64,000 nt of DNA from JAYQKL01 sp038142705 (lineage in GTDB: Bacteria > Pseudomonadota > Alphaproteobacteria > RS24): positions 1,178,001-1,242,000 of the forward strand of contig OZ244224.1 in assembly GCA_965217015.1 (NCBI GenBank), read 5' to 3'. The notes below the pieces were generated by a model. That model made no database searches. It was not told where the DNA came from and saw only the letters and a program-made list of their open reading frames with translations. A program made the translations under genes and the position numbers. Below are positions 16,039 through 23,534 of the stretch, piece after piece. How positions within the stretch are numbered: the first letter of the stretch is position 1; the number at the start of each line of letters is the position of its first letter.

Positions 16039-17343
16039 TTAAGAAGAGATTTTCAGCCCATGCAGGGCAGCAAAGTCTTGCAAACCACCACCAACACGGC
16101 GAATTGTGTAGAAACACACATATGGTTTTTGCAAATAAGGGTCGCGCAAAACCTGCGTGCCCAACCGGTCAACAATCACATATGCGCTGTTAAAATCACC
16201 AAATAACACAGGCACCTTGCCTGATGCCATATTCGGCATATTGGCATTTTCAAGCACCGGATAGCCAAACAAGCTAGGCAATTGGTCCGCACTCACAGGC
16301 GGCGACCAGATATAATCGCCATTGCTGTCACGCAATTTGCGTAACACACTCATCGTGCTTTGGTTCAACATCCAATGGCTATTTTGGCGATATTGCGCAT
16401 CAAGACTGTAAATCAAATCTATCAACACATCGGTTGGCTTATCAGATTTCAAGCCAGATGAGTGGCCTGATTTAAGCACAAATAAGCGGTCCCATTTTCC
16501 TTTGGTGTTCTGCTCTGTTTGGTAAGTCAAAATACCTTTCGGGCTGGTTGTGCCATTGCCATTCAAAAATGCGTCATCTTCTAAATTCGCAAAAGAGCGT
16601 GTCACAGATTTGAAAAACCAATCAGCAACATCAATCGCGGCGTCATCAATAAACAAAGAAGTCGCCGCTGGTGAGGCGTGCATTTCATGGGTTGGCACAA
16701 CCAGCTCTTTCATTTGCGGCGTATCTGTCAAATTACGCGCCCCGCGCTCAACAACCCATTCAGCTTCCATTTCGCCATTTTGATAGATTTTGCGATAATC
16801 ACTGCCACTGGCGAGCTGCACCTGAGCTGCAACCGAACGCATGACGGAGATTTTTTCCATTGCATGACCGACCTCGCGATCAATGATTTCAGGGATTAGA
16901 TACCCGCCATCTGCCCCTGTTGTTGAGTGAATCGCCCGTGTTTCAAGGCTTGACGTGGGCGTGGGCATTGCCATGCCGGTTTTCAAAAAACCAGCAAAAG
17001 CAGCTTTTTGTTCCGCCATTGCCCCCGATGACATGCCGTCATAATGCGTTTCACCTAAATAGGGTCGCCGTAAATTCTGGCTCAAATGCGACAATTGCGC
17101 TTCCAATTTTTCGAGCTTGTTTTTCGTCACCACATCTTCCGCATTACAACGCTCAATCTGCTCAAGGCGCTCATCATTGGCATGCTTGAAAGCTTCAAAA
17201 GAAACATTCAAATCATGCAATGTTTGCTTTGTGCTAGGCGCCGTTTGACTTTGCGAGAAACCAATTCCCTCAACTGACCCAGCATGTGCATACTCAACCG
17301 GATACGCTTCATAATTGTCTGGTAAATCATGTTCATCTTTCAT
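16039..17343 (-). CDS. GTA major capsid protein, HK97 fold (RcGTA g5)
   Basis: 434 aa HK97-type capsid. The N-terminal 110 or so residues contain a coiled-coil scaffold (delta) domain (DERLEQIERCNAEDVV, LEKLEAQLSHLSQ) expected to be removed by the protease encoded by the previous gene. The mature part opens near ADGGYLIPEIIDREV, and later carries MLNQSTMSVLRKLRD, GYPVLENANMP and LFGDFNSAYVIVDR. AAGGA precedes the ATG. A 70-base spacer with a small stem-loop separates it from the protease gene, one of the few real gaps in the cluster, perhaps allowing higher capsid expression. Confidence 0.95.
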   Translation of the reverse strand: MKDEHDLPDNYEAYPVEYAHAGSVEGIGFSQSQTAPSTKQTLHDLNVSFEAFKHANDERLEQIERCNAEDVVTKNKLEKLEAQLSHLSQNLRRPYLGETHYDGMSSGAMAEQKAAFAGFLKTGMAMPTPTSSLETRAIHSTTGADGGYLIPEIIDREVGHAMEKISVMRSVAAQVQLASGSDYRKIYQNGEMEAEWVVERGARNLTDTPQMKELVVPTHEMHASPAATSLFIDDAAIDVADWFFKSVTRSFANLEDDAFLNGNGTTSPKGILTYQTEQNTKGKWDRLFVLKSGHSSGLKSDKPTDVLIDLIYSLDAQYRQNSHWMLNQSTMSVLRKLRDSNGDYIWSPPVSADQLPSLFGYPVLENANMPNMASGKVPVLFGDFNSAYVIVDRLGTQVLRDPYLQKPYVCFYTIRRVGGGLQDFAALHGLKISS

Positions 17344-17413
17344 CGTTTTTTCCTTCTATTAGCGAGATGAATTCTCATTTGGATAAATACGCAAACGCAG
17401 CCCTGTGCAGGGC

Positions 17414-17818
17414 TTAGGCATTTGTCATTAGCCGCGCCATTGGTTGCATCGGAAATGTCACTAATGAGATTTCCAACAAATCAATTTCCTTAATCAATCT
17501 TTGCTTTTGGCGGGTGCGGGCAGACTTTAATGCCCGAAACCCAATAGAAAGACCGTCTATTGCGCCGGCTGCCACCAATGTCGCCAAATCTTTCGGCAGG
17601 CTGGCCGCGACTAATAACTCCCCTTCAACCCAAAGGCCCTTTGAGGTCGGCGTCATACGATGCCAACAGCCAATCGGTGCGGTTACATCATGGTGGTAAA
17701 GCATTTTAACCTCGCGCGGTGCGCGGCGGTTTAGGCAGCCATGAAAAGCCTGAGGCAAAATAATATCGCCTGACAAATCAGCGCGGTGGAAAAGGCTGGC
17801 ATATCCTTTAATCTTCAT
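17414..17818 (-). CDS. GTA prohead maturation protease (RcGTA g4)
   Basis: HK97-family serine protease that removes the capsid scaffold domain. The catalytic histidine is in LYHHDVTAPIG and the serine in DGLSIGFRAL. I start it at ATG 17818 (MKIKGYASLFHRAD), where AAGG lies upstream and the family usually begins; the frame stays open to 17857 but that would extend it into the portal gene. With the chosen start it is 134 aa and overlaps the portal stop by 11 bases. Confidence 0.92.
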   Translation of the reverse strand: MKIKGYASLFHRADLSGDIILPQAFHGCLNRRAPREVKMLYHHDVTAPIGCWHRMTPTSKGLWVEGELLVAASLPKDLATLVAAGAIDGLSIGFRALKSARTRQKQRLIKEIDLLEISLVTFPMQPMARLMTNA

Positions 17819-19043
17819 CTTGCGCACCTTTGCGTTTGAGTTCGTCACCATTCTCAATCAATCCAAAACCCAAGGCCTGACGCTTTTCATTGATAGTCAA
17901 AAAATCCGCTTTGCTGATGCGCTGCCACAAGCGACTGCGCTCGTCGGCCAGCGCGGGAATCGCATTCAAATCCCCCTCAAGACGTAAATGCGTGGACGCG
18001 TTTTGCGGGTCAGTTGCTGCCAACCATTGCCCTAACGCCATTAGGGCGCGCTGCACCATTGGCAAAACAGTCTGGCGCCAAAACGCCCGATTGGCCTCGG
18101 CATAATTGGCATAGCTATTATCACCTGGTATGCCTAACAACATAGGCGGCACACCAAAAGCCAGCGCGATTTCGCGTGCCGAGAGATTTTTGGCTTCAAT
18201 AAAATCCATGTCATGCGGCGACAGGCTCAGCGGCATCCAGTCCAACCCACCTTCAAGCAATAAGGGGCGACCCGCATTTTGCGCGCCCTGATAATTCTGC
18301 GCCAATTCAGATTTTAAGCGCTCAAATTGTTCATCTGTCATATTTGGTGCGCCGTCCGGTCCTTTATAAACCAGCGCCCCTGATGGGCGGGCCAAATTAT
18401 CAAAAAGCGCCTTATTCCACCCGCTCGCCCCATTATGAATATCAATGCTTTTGCTCGCTGCAGAAAGTGGTGACATGCCATAATGATCATTAGCGGGGTG
18501 AAATAATTTATGATGCAAAATAGGCGCCAGCCCGTGCAGAGGAATATCATATTTATGTTTCTTCGTGCCAAGCTGATATTCATACCCACAGGGCCAGCCC
18601 TGCTCATCAAGCAAAACCCGCATGCGGTCTGGTCGTAAAATATAAATCTGCCCCGCACCCGTTTCAGATGGCACATATTCAAGATAGGCATTGCCGGTTA
18701 CTTGCAAATAGCTATAAAAGCGCTCCATTAAATCGGGCAGAGATTGCTCGCGATTTGGGCGGCGCAAAACATCTAATATGGGGTGCGCTGAAAGTTCCTC
18801 ACCTTTTTCATATAATTTAACAGGCACTGATGCACCCGCCTCACTGACCAAGCGAATACAACGATAGGCAATGGCGTTTTCTTCAAACCCATTGCGCGTG
18901 AGACTGTCAAAATCGCGGCGGCTCCAATATGCCAAATGCCCAAAATCAGCATTTGCAAAACGGGTAGAGCCGTTATGTTTGCGTTCGGTCACAGGGTTAT
19001 TTTTACCTTTCACCCCGCGTTGAAAGAGTTGTTTGAAATCCAT
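17808..19043 (-). CDS. GTA portal protein (RcGTA g3)
   Basis: HK97-type portal through which DNA is packaged. Characteristic blocks include AIAYRCIRLVSEAGASVPVK, YRPD-like LRPDRMRVLLD, HYGMSPLSAASKSID and the C-terminal ALAFGVPPMLLG. The ATG at 19043 gives 411 aa; a TTG at 19055 is possible. It follows the terminase stop closely. RcGTA has a small gene g3.5 between portal and protease; here portal and protease overlap, so g3.5 is missing. Confidence 0.93.
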   Translation of the reverse strand: MDFKQLFQRGVKGKNNPVTERKHNGSTRFANADFGHLAYWSRRDFDSLTRNGFEENAIAYRCIRLVSEAGASVPVKLYEKGEELSAHPILDVLRRPNREQSLPDLMERFYSYLQVTGNAYLEYVPSETGAGQIYILRPDRMRVLLDEQGWPCGYEYQLGTKKHKYDIPLHGLAPILHHKLFHPANDHYGMSPLSAASKSIDIHNGASGWNKALFDNLARPSGALVYKGPDGAPNMTDEQFERLKSELAQNYQGAQNAGRPLLLEGGLDWMPLSLSPHDMDFIEAKNLSAREIALAFGVPPMLLGIPGDNSYANYAEANRAFWRQTVLPMVQRALMALGQWLAATDPQNASTHLRLEGDLNAIPALADERSRLWQRISKADFLTINEKRQALGFGLIENGDELKRKGAQDED

Positions 19044-19056
19044 ATTTTTGTCCAAC

Positions 19057-20403
19057 TTAAAGTTTTCTGATGACCGGTTTCACCGGTTTTCTGCGTTGCA
19101 ACAGCAAATCCGTTAGCCCCCAAACCAGCGCGTCCATGCGGTCTGGGCTGTTTTTTCCATGCCCGTCATAACGGCACATTTCTTCTTCTAAATTCTTAAA
19201 AACACCCACATGATGAACGCGCCTTTGTTCATAAAGCGCAGCGACAGGTTCCGCCCGTATCATTTTTCCGCGCACTGCCCTCACCCCGCGATACACAATA
19301 TTTGGCGCATAGCGTAAAATAAGTGTCTCCACCAAATCACCGCCCTGATTGATTTCAGCGATAAGCCGGTCAGCCTGATAATGCTGGTATAAGGCCGCCA
19401 CTTTTTGCGCCCAGCCAGCGGGTGACAAACCGCGCACTGTTTCATCAGCCAGAACATATGCGTGGCCTTTATCATCAGCCCCCAACACACATATGCCGCA
19501 AGCATCAGCTTTTGGGCTGGTGACAGATGGCGGGTCCACTGCAATAATCAAAACCGCTAATGGTGGGGCCTGCGCCAGCCGTGTCTCGCATATCACCTCA
19601 TAAGACCACAAAGCCTGCGGTGTTGTTTCAACAATTTCCGCCTCAATTTCCTGACGCCCCAAAGGCGTGCCAGCATAGCGCTTGAGCAATGAGTCGACAA
19701 AACCAGGCGCGAGATTTGCTTTATTGGCCATGGTCGAGACGCGTGTCACAATACAATTTTCATCTTTCATCAACCGTTTTATCAAATGTGTTGGGCGTGG
19801 GGTTGTGGTCACAACCTGTCGCGGGTGCTTCCCCAAACGCAAACCAAATTGCAACATGTCCCAGCATTCTTCATCATGGCGCCATTTTGCCAGCTCATCG
19901 CACCACGCCGCATCAAATTGCGGGCCCCGTAATTTGTCCGGGTGGCAGGCAGAAAATATTTGCGCCGTTGCCCCATTGGGCCAATTCAACAATTGCCGAC
20001 TGGCAATATAAACAGGTCGCGTTTCGGTGGGCGCAATCGCACATAAACCAGAAGGGCCTTCAATCATCACCTCCCTGACGGCTAAAACAGTTTCACCGAC
20101 CAGGGCAATATGCCGACATGCCCCCGCTTTAAGCGGGGTTGGGCCTTCTACCAAATGGCGTATCCATTCTGCCCCCGCACGGGTCTTGCCTGCCCCACGC
20201 CCGCCGAGCATGAGCCATGTTTGCCAATCACCTTTTGGCGGCAATTGGTCGGGTCGCGCCCAAAATTGCCAGTGCCGCATCAAAAAATGCAAATGCTCTT
20301 CACTCAGGCTTTCTAGAAACGCGCTTCTTTTTTGTTTCGGCAATGAGGCGATCGAGTGAATGTTCAAGTTCTTTGATAATTTCTTTTTTGCTTTTCTTAT
20401 CAT
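19057..20403 (-). CDS. GTA large terminase, ATPase-nuclease (RcGTA g2)
   Basis: Motor that packages DNA into the GTA head. Walker A is GGRGAGKTRAGAEW, Walker B/catalytic carboxylates are AAWCDELAKW, and the RNase H-like nuclease region begins around LIIAVDPPSV. The conserved FARPDQLPP motif precedes Walker A. The frame overlaps the small terminase gene; starts at ATG 20403 or GTG 20433 (the latter preceded by AGGGG) are both possible. GTA terminases package host DNA without strong site choice, which is what makes the particle a gene transfer agent. Confidence 0.93.
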   Translation of the reverse strand: MIRKAKKKLSKNLNIHSIASLPKQKRSAFLESLSEEHLHFLMRHWQFWARPDQLPPKGDWQTWLMLGGRGAGKTRAGAEWIRHLVEGPTPLKAGACRHIALVGETVLAVREVMIEGPSGLCAIAPTETRPVYIASRQLLNWPNGATAQIFSACHPDKLRGPQFDAAWCDELAKWRHDEECWDMLQFGLRLGKHPRQVVTTTPRPTHLIKRLMKDENCIVTRVSTMANKANLAPGFVDSLLKRYAGTPLGRQEIEAEIVETTPQALWSYEVICETRLAQAPPLAVLIIAVDPPSVTSPKADACGICVLGADDKGHAYVLADETVRGLSPAGWAQKVAALYQHYQADRLIAEINQGGDLVETLILRYAPNIVYRGVRAVRGKMIRAEPVAALYEQRRVHHVGVFKNLEEEMCRYDGHGKNSPDRMDALVWGLTDLLLQRRKPVKPVIRKL

Positions 20404-20602
20404 TATCGGTTTTGGCCGCCAGACTGTCTTCACGCGCCCCTAAAATATTCATAGACCGTATAAGTATGTTTATGACTCTCACATAACGCTCTAGCGCCTC
20501 TGACATATCCTCAGCATTTTGCGGCAAACTTGCTTCAAGCTGGATTAAATCCTCAGCTAAAGCCTCATGAAGCTGCTGTAATTTTGATTTTGTAAAAGAC
20601 AT
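20300..20602 (-). CDS. GTA small terminase (RcGTA g1)
   Basis: 100 aa from ATG 20602 (MSFTKSKLQQLHEAL); the open frame runs on to a TTG at 20650. Strongly helical, charged, with KKSKKEIIKELEHSLDRLI at the C-terminal half. In RcGTA the equivalent protein is a small terminase with weak DNA binding that works with g2. Here the two genes overlap by about 100 bases. Assigned by position and size, since this family is poorly conserved. It is the first GTA gene and lies 60 bases downstream of the leader terminator. Confidence 0.8.
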   Translation of the reverse strand: MSFTKSKLQQLHEALAEDLIQLEASLPQNAEDMSEALERYVRVINILIRSMNILGAREDSLAAKTDNDKKSKKEIIKELEHSLDRLIAETKKKRVSRKPE

Positions 20603-20661
20603 GCGTGCCTCATGAGAACAAGTTAAGGTTTCATTTTCTGAAAAAATCAAAACTCACGCAT

Positions 20662-20696
20662 AAAAAAACACTGTTGGCGAAAGCACCGACAGCGTT
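20662..20696 (-). terminator. Intrinsic terminator inside the GTA leader
   Basis: On the minus strand two 13-base arms (AACGCTGTCGGTG and CGCCAACAGTGTT) pair with one C-A mismatch and two G-U pairs around a CTTT loop, and are followed directly by a run of T. It lies between the promoter at 20741-20769 and the first GTA gene. As written, RNA polymerase leaving that promoter would stop after about 70 nt. It may also serve as terminator of the upstream ycgN-like gene. Confidence 0.8.
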
Positions 20697-20734
20697 ATGA
20701 CACATCAAAAAAAACTTATGGATTTGTGATAATG
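20663..20734 (-). ncRNA. Putative short leader RNA or small RNA ahead of the GTA genes
   Basis: Predicted from the promoter (start near 20734) and the terminator ending near 20663, giving an RNA of about 70 nt. No open frame of note lies inside. It could be a free small RNA, or the terminated leader of the GTA operon that is read through only when an anti-terminator acts. Existence is an inference from two good signals. Confidence 0.45.
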
Positions 20735-20740
20735 GCATAA

Positions 20741-20769
20741 CTTATACGCGATAGCGTCACGCCAGTCAA
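20741..20769 (-). promoter_or_regulatory. Sigma70-type promoter of the GTA cluster
   Basis: TTGACT and TATAAG separated by exactly 17 bases on the minus strand, 5 of 6 matches in each hexamer. The spacer contains the inverted repeat ACGC-N4-GCGT. Upstream is an A/T-rich tract (about 20774-20800) holding AATCAT-N4-TTT, a loose match to the IHF consensus with two mismatches. It points at the GTA genes, with the leader terminator in between. Confidence 0.7.
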
Positions 20770-20877
20770 GCGTTTAATCATAAATTTTTATTTTTTTTCA
20801 GTGGGTTAAAAAGAATGTTCGGGTATAAAAGCGAGATTTGTGAACCAAATAAACAACTTAAAGCTTAGGATATAAAC

Positions 20878-21360
20878 TCACTCATTCACTTCGTCCCAGA
20901 TATAATCTTCCGGTGCGGCACTGGCTTTTGTTTCGGGCAAAGTTTTATCTTGCACCGAGTGACCCTGCTGGTGCATCAGCTCTGGCCCATTGGCAAGCAA
21001 AGGGTGCCAGTCTGGCAGTTCTTTCCCCTCATGCAATAACCGATAGGCACAACTTGTCGGCAACCAAGCGGCCATGTTAGGCAAATTTTCGGGTGTGATT
21101 TTCAAGCAATCTGGCACTTGTTTTTGCCGGTTTTGATAATCCGTGCAGTGGCATGTTTGCGTATCCAGCAATTTGCAAGAGAGCCGCGTATAATGCAAAG
21201 CTTCTGTTTCAGCATCGACCAATTTCACCAAACAACATTTTGCGCAGCCGTCACAAAGCGCTTCCCACGCCTCATGCGACAACTCTGAGAGTGGTTTGTC
21301 CTGCCAAAAATTTGGCGGCAGGGATTGGTTATTTGGACGCTTTGGTTTATCAGTCATCAT
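20878..21360 (-). CDS. YcgN/UPF0260 family cysteine-cluster protein
   Basis: 160 aa protein with the UPF0260 pattern of cysteines: CDGCAKCCLVKLVD, CKLLD and CHCTDY followed by CLKI. The pattern suggests metal or zinc binding, as in the putative cysteine cluster family; the biochemical role is unknown. ATG at 21360 is followed by a second ATG; both fit. It is transcribed on the same strand as the GTA genes and lies upstream of their promoter, and divergently from the DUF2849 gene. Confidence 0.88.
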   Translation of the reverse strand: MMTDKPKRPNNQSLPPNFWQDKPLSELSHEAWEALCDGCAKCCLVKLVDAETEALHYTRLSCKLLDTQTCHCTDYQNRQKQVPDCLKITPENLPNMAAWLPTSCAYRLLHEGKELPDWHPLLANGPELMHQQGHSVQDKTLPETKASAAPEDYIWDEVNE

Positions 21361-21441
21361 CAGCAAATCTATAGAAAAACAGCGCAGCTTTCAATTTATA
21401 CATTATTTTTATGTAGATTTATTAAATTCACATAAAACACC

Positions 21442-21470
21442 TTGATTTAAGGGGGGATTGCGATTATTTT
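21442..21470 (+). promoter_or_regulatory. Candidate promoter of the sulfite reductase unit
   Basis: TTGATT and TATTTT with a 17-base spacer, about 28 bases upstream of the DUF2849 start. Each hexamer matches the sigma70 consensus at 4 or 5 of 6 positions. The spacer starts with a run of six G. Plausible, not certain. Confidence 0.4.
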
Positions 21471-21497
21471 GCGCTCACTTTCACAAATGAGGCTGGC

Positions 21498-21818
21498 ATG
21501 GCACAACATAGTTCAAAAGGCGCGCGCTTACAGGCAATCACGGCTAATCGGCTCAGTGATGGCGAGGTCGTGTATTTCACGCCTGAAAACAATTGGCAGA
21601 CTGATTTCCAGTCCGCTTGTGTTTTTGACGGGCCAGAAGCCATAGAGGCACAGCTTGCCAGCTTAGCGACCCAGCAAACCGAGCTTGAAGTGGTGGGCGT
21701 TTATGCGTTTGAGGTTGAAAAAATAAATGATGCCCACAAGCCTGTCAGCGTGCGCGAGACCATTCGTGCTGCTGGCCCAACCATTCGAAAAGATTTAGGC
21801 AAACAGGCGCAAGCCTAA
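21498..21818 (+). CDS. DUF2849 protein, sulfite assimilation associated
   Basis: 106 aa DUF2849 protein (LQAITANRLSDGEVVYFT, then W and DGPEAIEAQL). In many alphaproteobacteria this family is encoded immediately before the sulfite/nitrite reductase, as it is here, and is presumed to support that enzyme, although its activity is unproven. The ATG has GAGG upstream. A run of short tandem repeats fills the 57-base gap to cysI. Confidence 0.88.
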   Translation: MAQHSSKGARLQAITANRLSDGEVVYFTPENNWQTDFQSACVFDGPEAIEAQLASLATQQTELEVVGVYAFEVEKINDAHKPVSVRETIRAAGPTIRKDLGKQAQA

Positions 21819-21820
21819 AA

Positions 21821-21872
21821 CACAGAAAAACACAGAAAAACACAGAAAAAACACAGAAAAAACACGGAAAAA
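21821..21872 (+). repeat. Tandem repeat of about 10-11 bases between DUF2849 and cysI
   Basis: Three perfect copies of CACAGAAAAA (21821-21850) are followed by two 11-base variants, ACACAGAAAAA and ACACGGAAAAA. The array ends three bases before the cysI ATG, and only its last copy provides a purine-rich ribosome-binding sequence (GGAAAAA). Change in copy number would alter spacer length without touching either frame. Confidence 0.9.
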
Positions 21873-21875
21873 GCC

Positions 21876-23534
21876 ATGTATCGTTACGATGAATTTGACC
21901 ATAAATTAGTGCAAGACCGCGTCCAACAATTTCGCGGTCAGGTCATGCGCCGCGTTAAAGGTGAGATAAGTGAGGACGCTTTTAAGCCCTTGCGCTTAAT
22001 GAACGGCCTCTACCTTCAACTCCATGCCTATATGCTGCGGGTTGCGATACCTTATGGCACCCTCAACAGCCGGCAAATGGATAAACTTGCTGATATTGCC
22101 GATAAATATGACCGCGGTTATGGCCATTTCACCACCCGCCAAAATATTCAATATAACTGGCCGAAATTAGAACAAGTGCCAGACCTGCTGGAAGAATTAG
22201 CCGAAGTTGAAATGCATGCCATACAAACATCTGGCAATTGCATTCGCAATGTCACAGCTGACCAATATGCAGGCGTGATAGATGGCGAGGTTGAAGACCC
22301 GCGGGTGATTTCAGAAATTATTCGCCAATGGTCAACCTTCCACCCCGAATTTTCTTACCTGCCACGCAAGTTCAAAATTGCTGTCACCGCGCATGAAAAT
22401 GACCGCGCCGCCATTCGCTTCCATGATATTGGCATTGTTTGCGTAACCAATGATAAGGGCGAAAAGGGCTATGAGGTGCATGTCGGTGGCGGGCTTGGGC
22501 GCACACCTTTTATTGCCAAAAAACTCCGCGATTTTGTGCCAGCCAAACAATTACTCGCCTATTTAGAAGCCGTGATGCGGGTCTATAATCAGGCAGGACG
22601 CCGTGATAATGCTTATAAGGCGCGGATTAAAATTCTTGTCCATGAATTGGGGCAGGAAGAAATGACCAAACGGGTTGAAGCCGAATTTGCGCATATTGAT
22701 AAAGCCAATGTTTTGACTGTACCAGAAAAAGAACTGGCGCGTATTGCGGCTTATTTCGCGCCGCCTGCCTATGAGACCCTTGAGGCTGAGAGCGCCATAT
22801 TTGAACAAAATCTTGCCGAACATGCTGATTTTGCCCGTTGGGTCGATACCAATATTGTGGCGCATAAAATGCCTGCTTATGCGATTGTTAATATTTCGCT
22901 CAAACCCATTGGCGGCATTCCGGGCGATGCAAGCTCAACACAAATGCGCGCCATTGCTGACATTGCGCGTCGTTACGGTTTAGATGAAATTCGCGTAACC
23001 CATGAGCAGAACCTGGTTTTGCCGCATGTCAAAAAAGATGATTTGAAACAAATTTACGACCTGCTTTTAGCCCAAGACCTTGCGACGCCTAATCACGGGC
23101 TTATCAGCGACCAGATTGCCTGCCCGGGGCTGGATTATTGCGACCTTGCCAATGCCCGCTCCATACCGTTGGCGCAGGAAATCTCTAATCGTTTTGCTGA
23201 TATTGACCGGCAAAAAAATATTGGCGAACTGAAAATCAAAATTTCAGGCTGTATCAATGCCTGCGGGCATCACCATGTTGGCCATATTGGTATTTTAGGG
23301 GTGGATAAAAAAGGCACAGAGTTTTACCAAATCACGCTGGGTGGCACTTCAGACGAGACCGCCGCCATTGGCAAAATCACCGGCGCTGCTTTCACCGAGC
23401 ATGAAGTGGTTGATGCGATTGAAACAATTGTCGAGACCTATATCAGCCTGCGCGAGGACGATGAGCGTTTCCTCGATACTTATCGCCGCGTTGGCATTGA
23501 CCCGTTTAAGGAGCGCCTTTATGCCTCTCATTAA
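21876..23534 (+). CDS. cysI: Sulfite/nitrite reductase, hemoprotein (CysI type)
   Basis: Siroheme and [4Fe-4S] enzyme for six-electron reduction of sulfite to sulfide (or nitrite to ammonia). It has two ferredoxin-like halves and the paired cysteine motifs CPGLDYC (C-X5-C) and GCINAC (C-X3-C) that carry the cluster and bridge to siroheme. The early region GHFTTRQNIQYNW is characteristic. Length 552 aa is normal. Context with DUF2849 and DUF934 favours assimilatory sulfite reduction. Neither cysH nor cysG is next to it. Confidence 0.93.
   Translation: MYRYDEFDHKLVQDRVQQFRGQVMRRVKGEISEDAFKPLRLMNGLYLQLHAYMLRVAIPYGTLNSRQMDKLADIADKYDRGYGHFTTRQNIQYNWPKLEQVPDLLEELAEVEMHAIQTSGNCIRNVTADQYAGVIDGEVEDPRVISEIIRQWSTFHPEFSYLPRKFKIAVTAHENDRAAIRFHDIGIVCVTNDKGEKGYEVHVGGGLGRTPFIAKKLRDFVPAKQLLAYLEAVMRVYNQAGRRDNAYKARIKILVHELGQEEMTKRVEAEFAHIDKANVLTVPEKELARIAAYFAPPAYETLEAESAIFEQNLAEHADFARWVDTNIVAHKMPAYAIVNISLKPIGGIPGDASSTQMRAIADIARRYGLDEIRVTHEQNLVLPHVKKDDLKQIYDLLLAQDLATPNHGLISDQIACPGLDYCDLANARSIPLAQEISNRFADIDRQKNIGELKIKISGCINACGHHHVGHIGILGVDKKGTEFYQITLGGTSDETAAIGKITGAAFTEHEVVDAIETIVETYISLREDDERFLDTYRRVGIDPFKERLYASH

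Larger units (their letters stand above)
6899..20602 (-). mobile_element. RcGTA-type gene transfer agent structural cluster
   Basis: Seventeen same-strand genes in the exact order of the Rhodobacter capsulatus GTA: small and large terminase, portal, prohead protease, major capsid, two head-tail connectors, tail terminator, major tail protein, tail chaperones g10 and g10.1, tape measure, distal tail DUF2460, hub DUF2163, NlpC/P60 peptidase, g15 megaprotein, and a DUF2793 protein. There is no integrase, replication gene, excisionase, holin or attachment site, which argues for a domesticated GTA rather than a prophage. Every gene has an open frame. RcGTA g3.5 is missing. Head-spike, lysis and maturation genes that RcGTA carries at other loci are not in this window. 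Confidence 0.95.

Noticed and set aside
20662..20696. Terminator belonging only to the ycgN-like gene
   Set aside because: It lies about 180 bases past that gene's stop, and the promoter between the two makes a GTA leader role at least equally likely; both roles are kept open.
20801..20807. AACCCAC heptamer shared by the GTA and gafY upstream regions as a GafY site
   Set aside because: Several shared heptamers are expected by chance between two regions of about 250 bases on both strands.
21821..21872. Possible CRISPR-like repeat array
   Set aside because: Units are 10-11 bases, adjacent, with no spacers and no cas genes.
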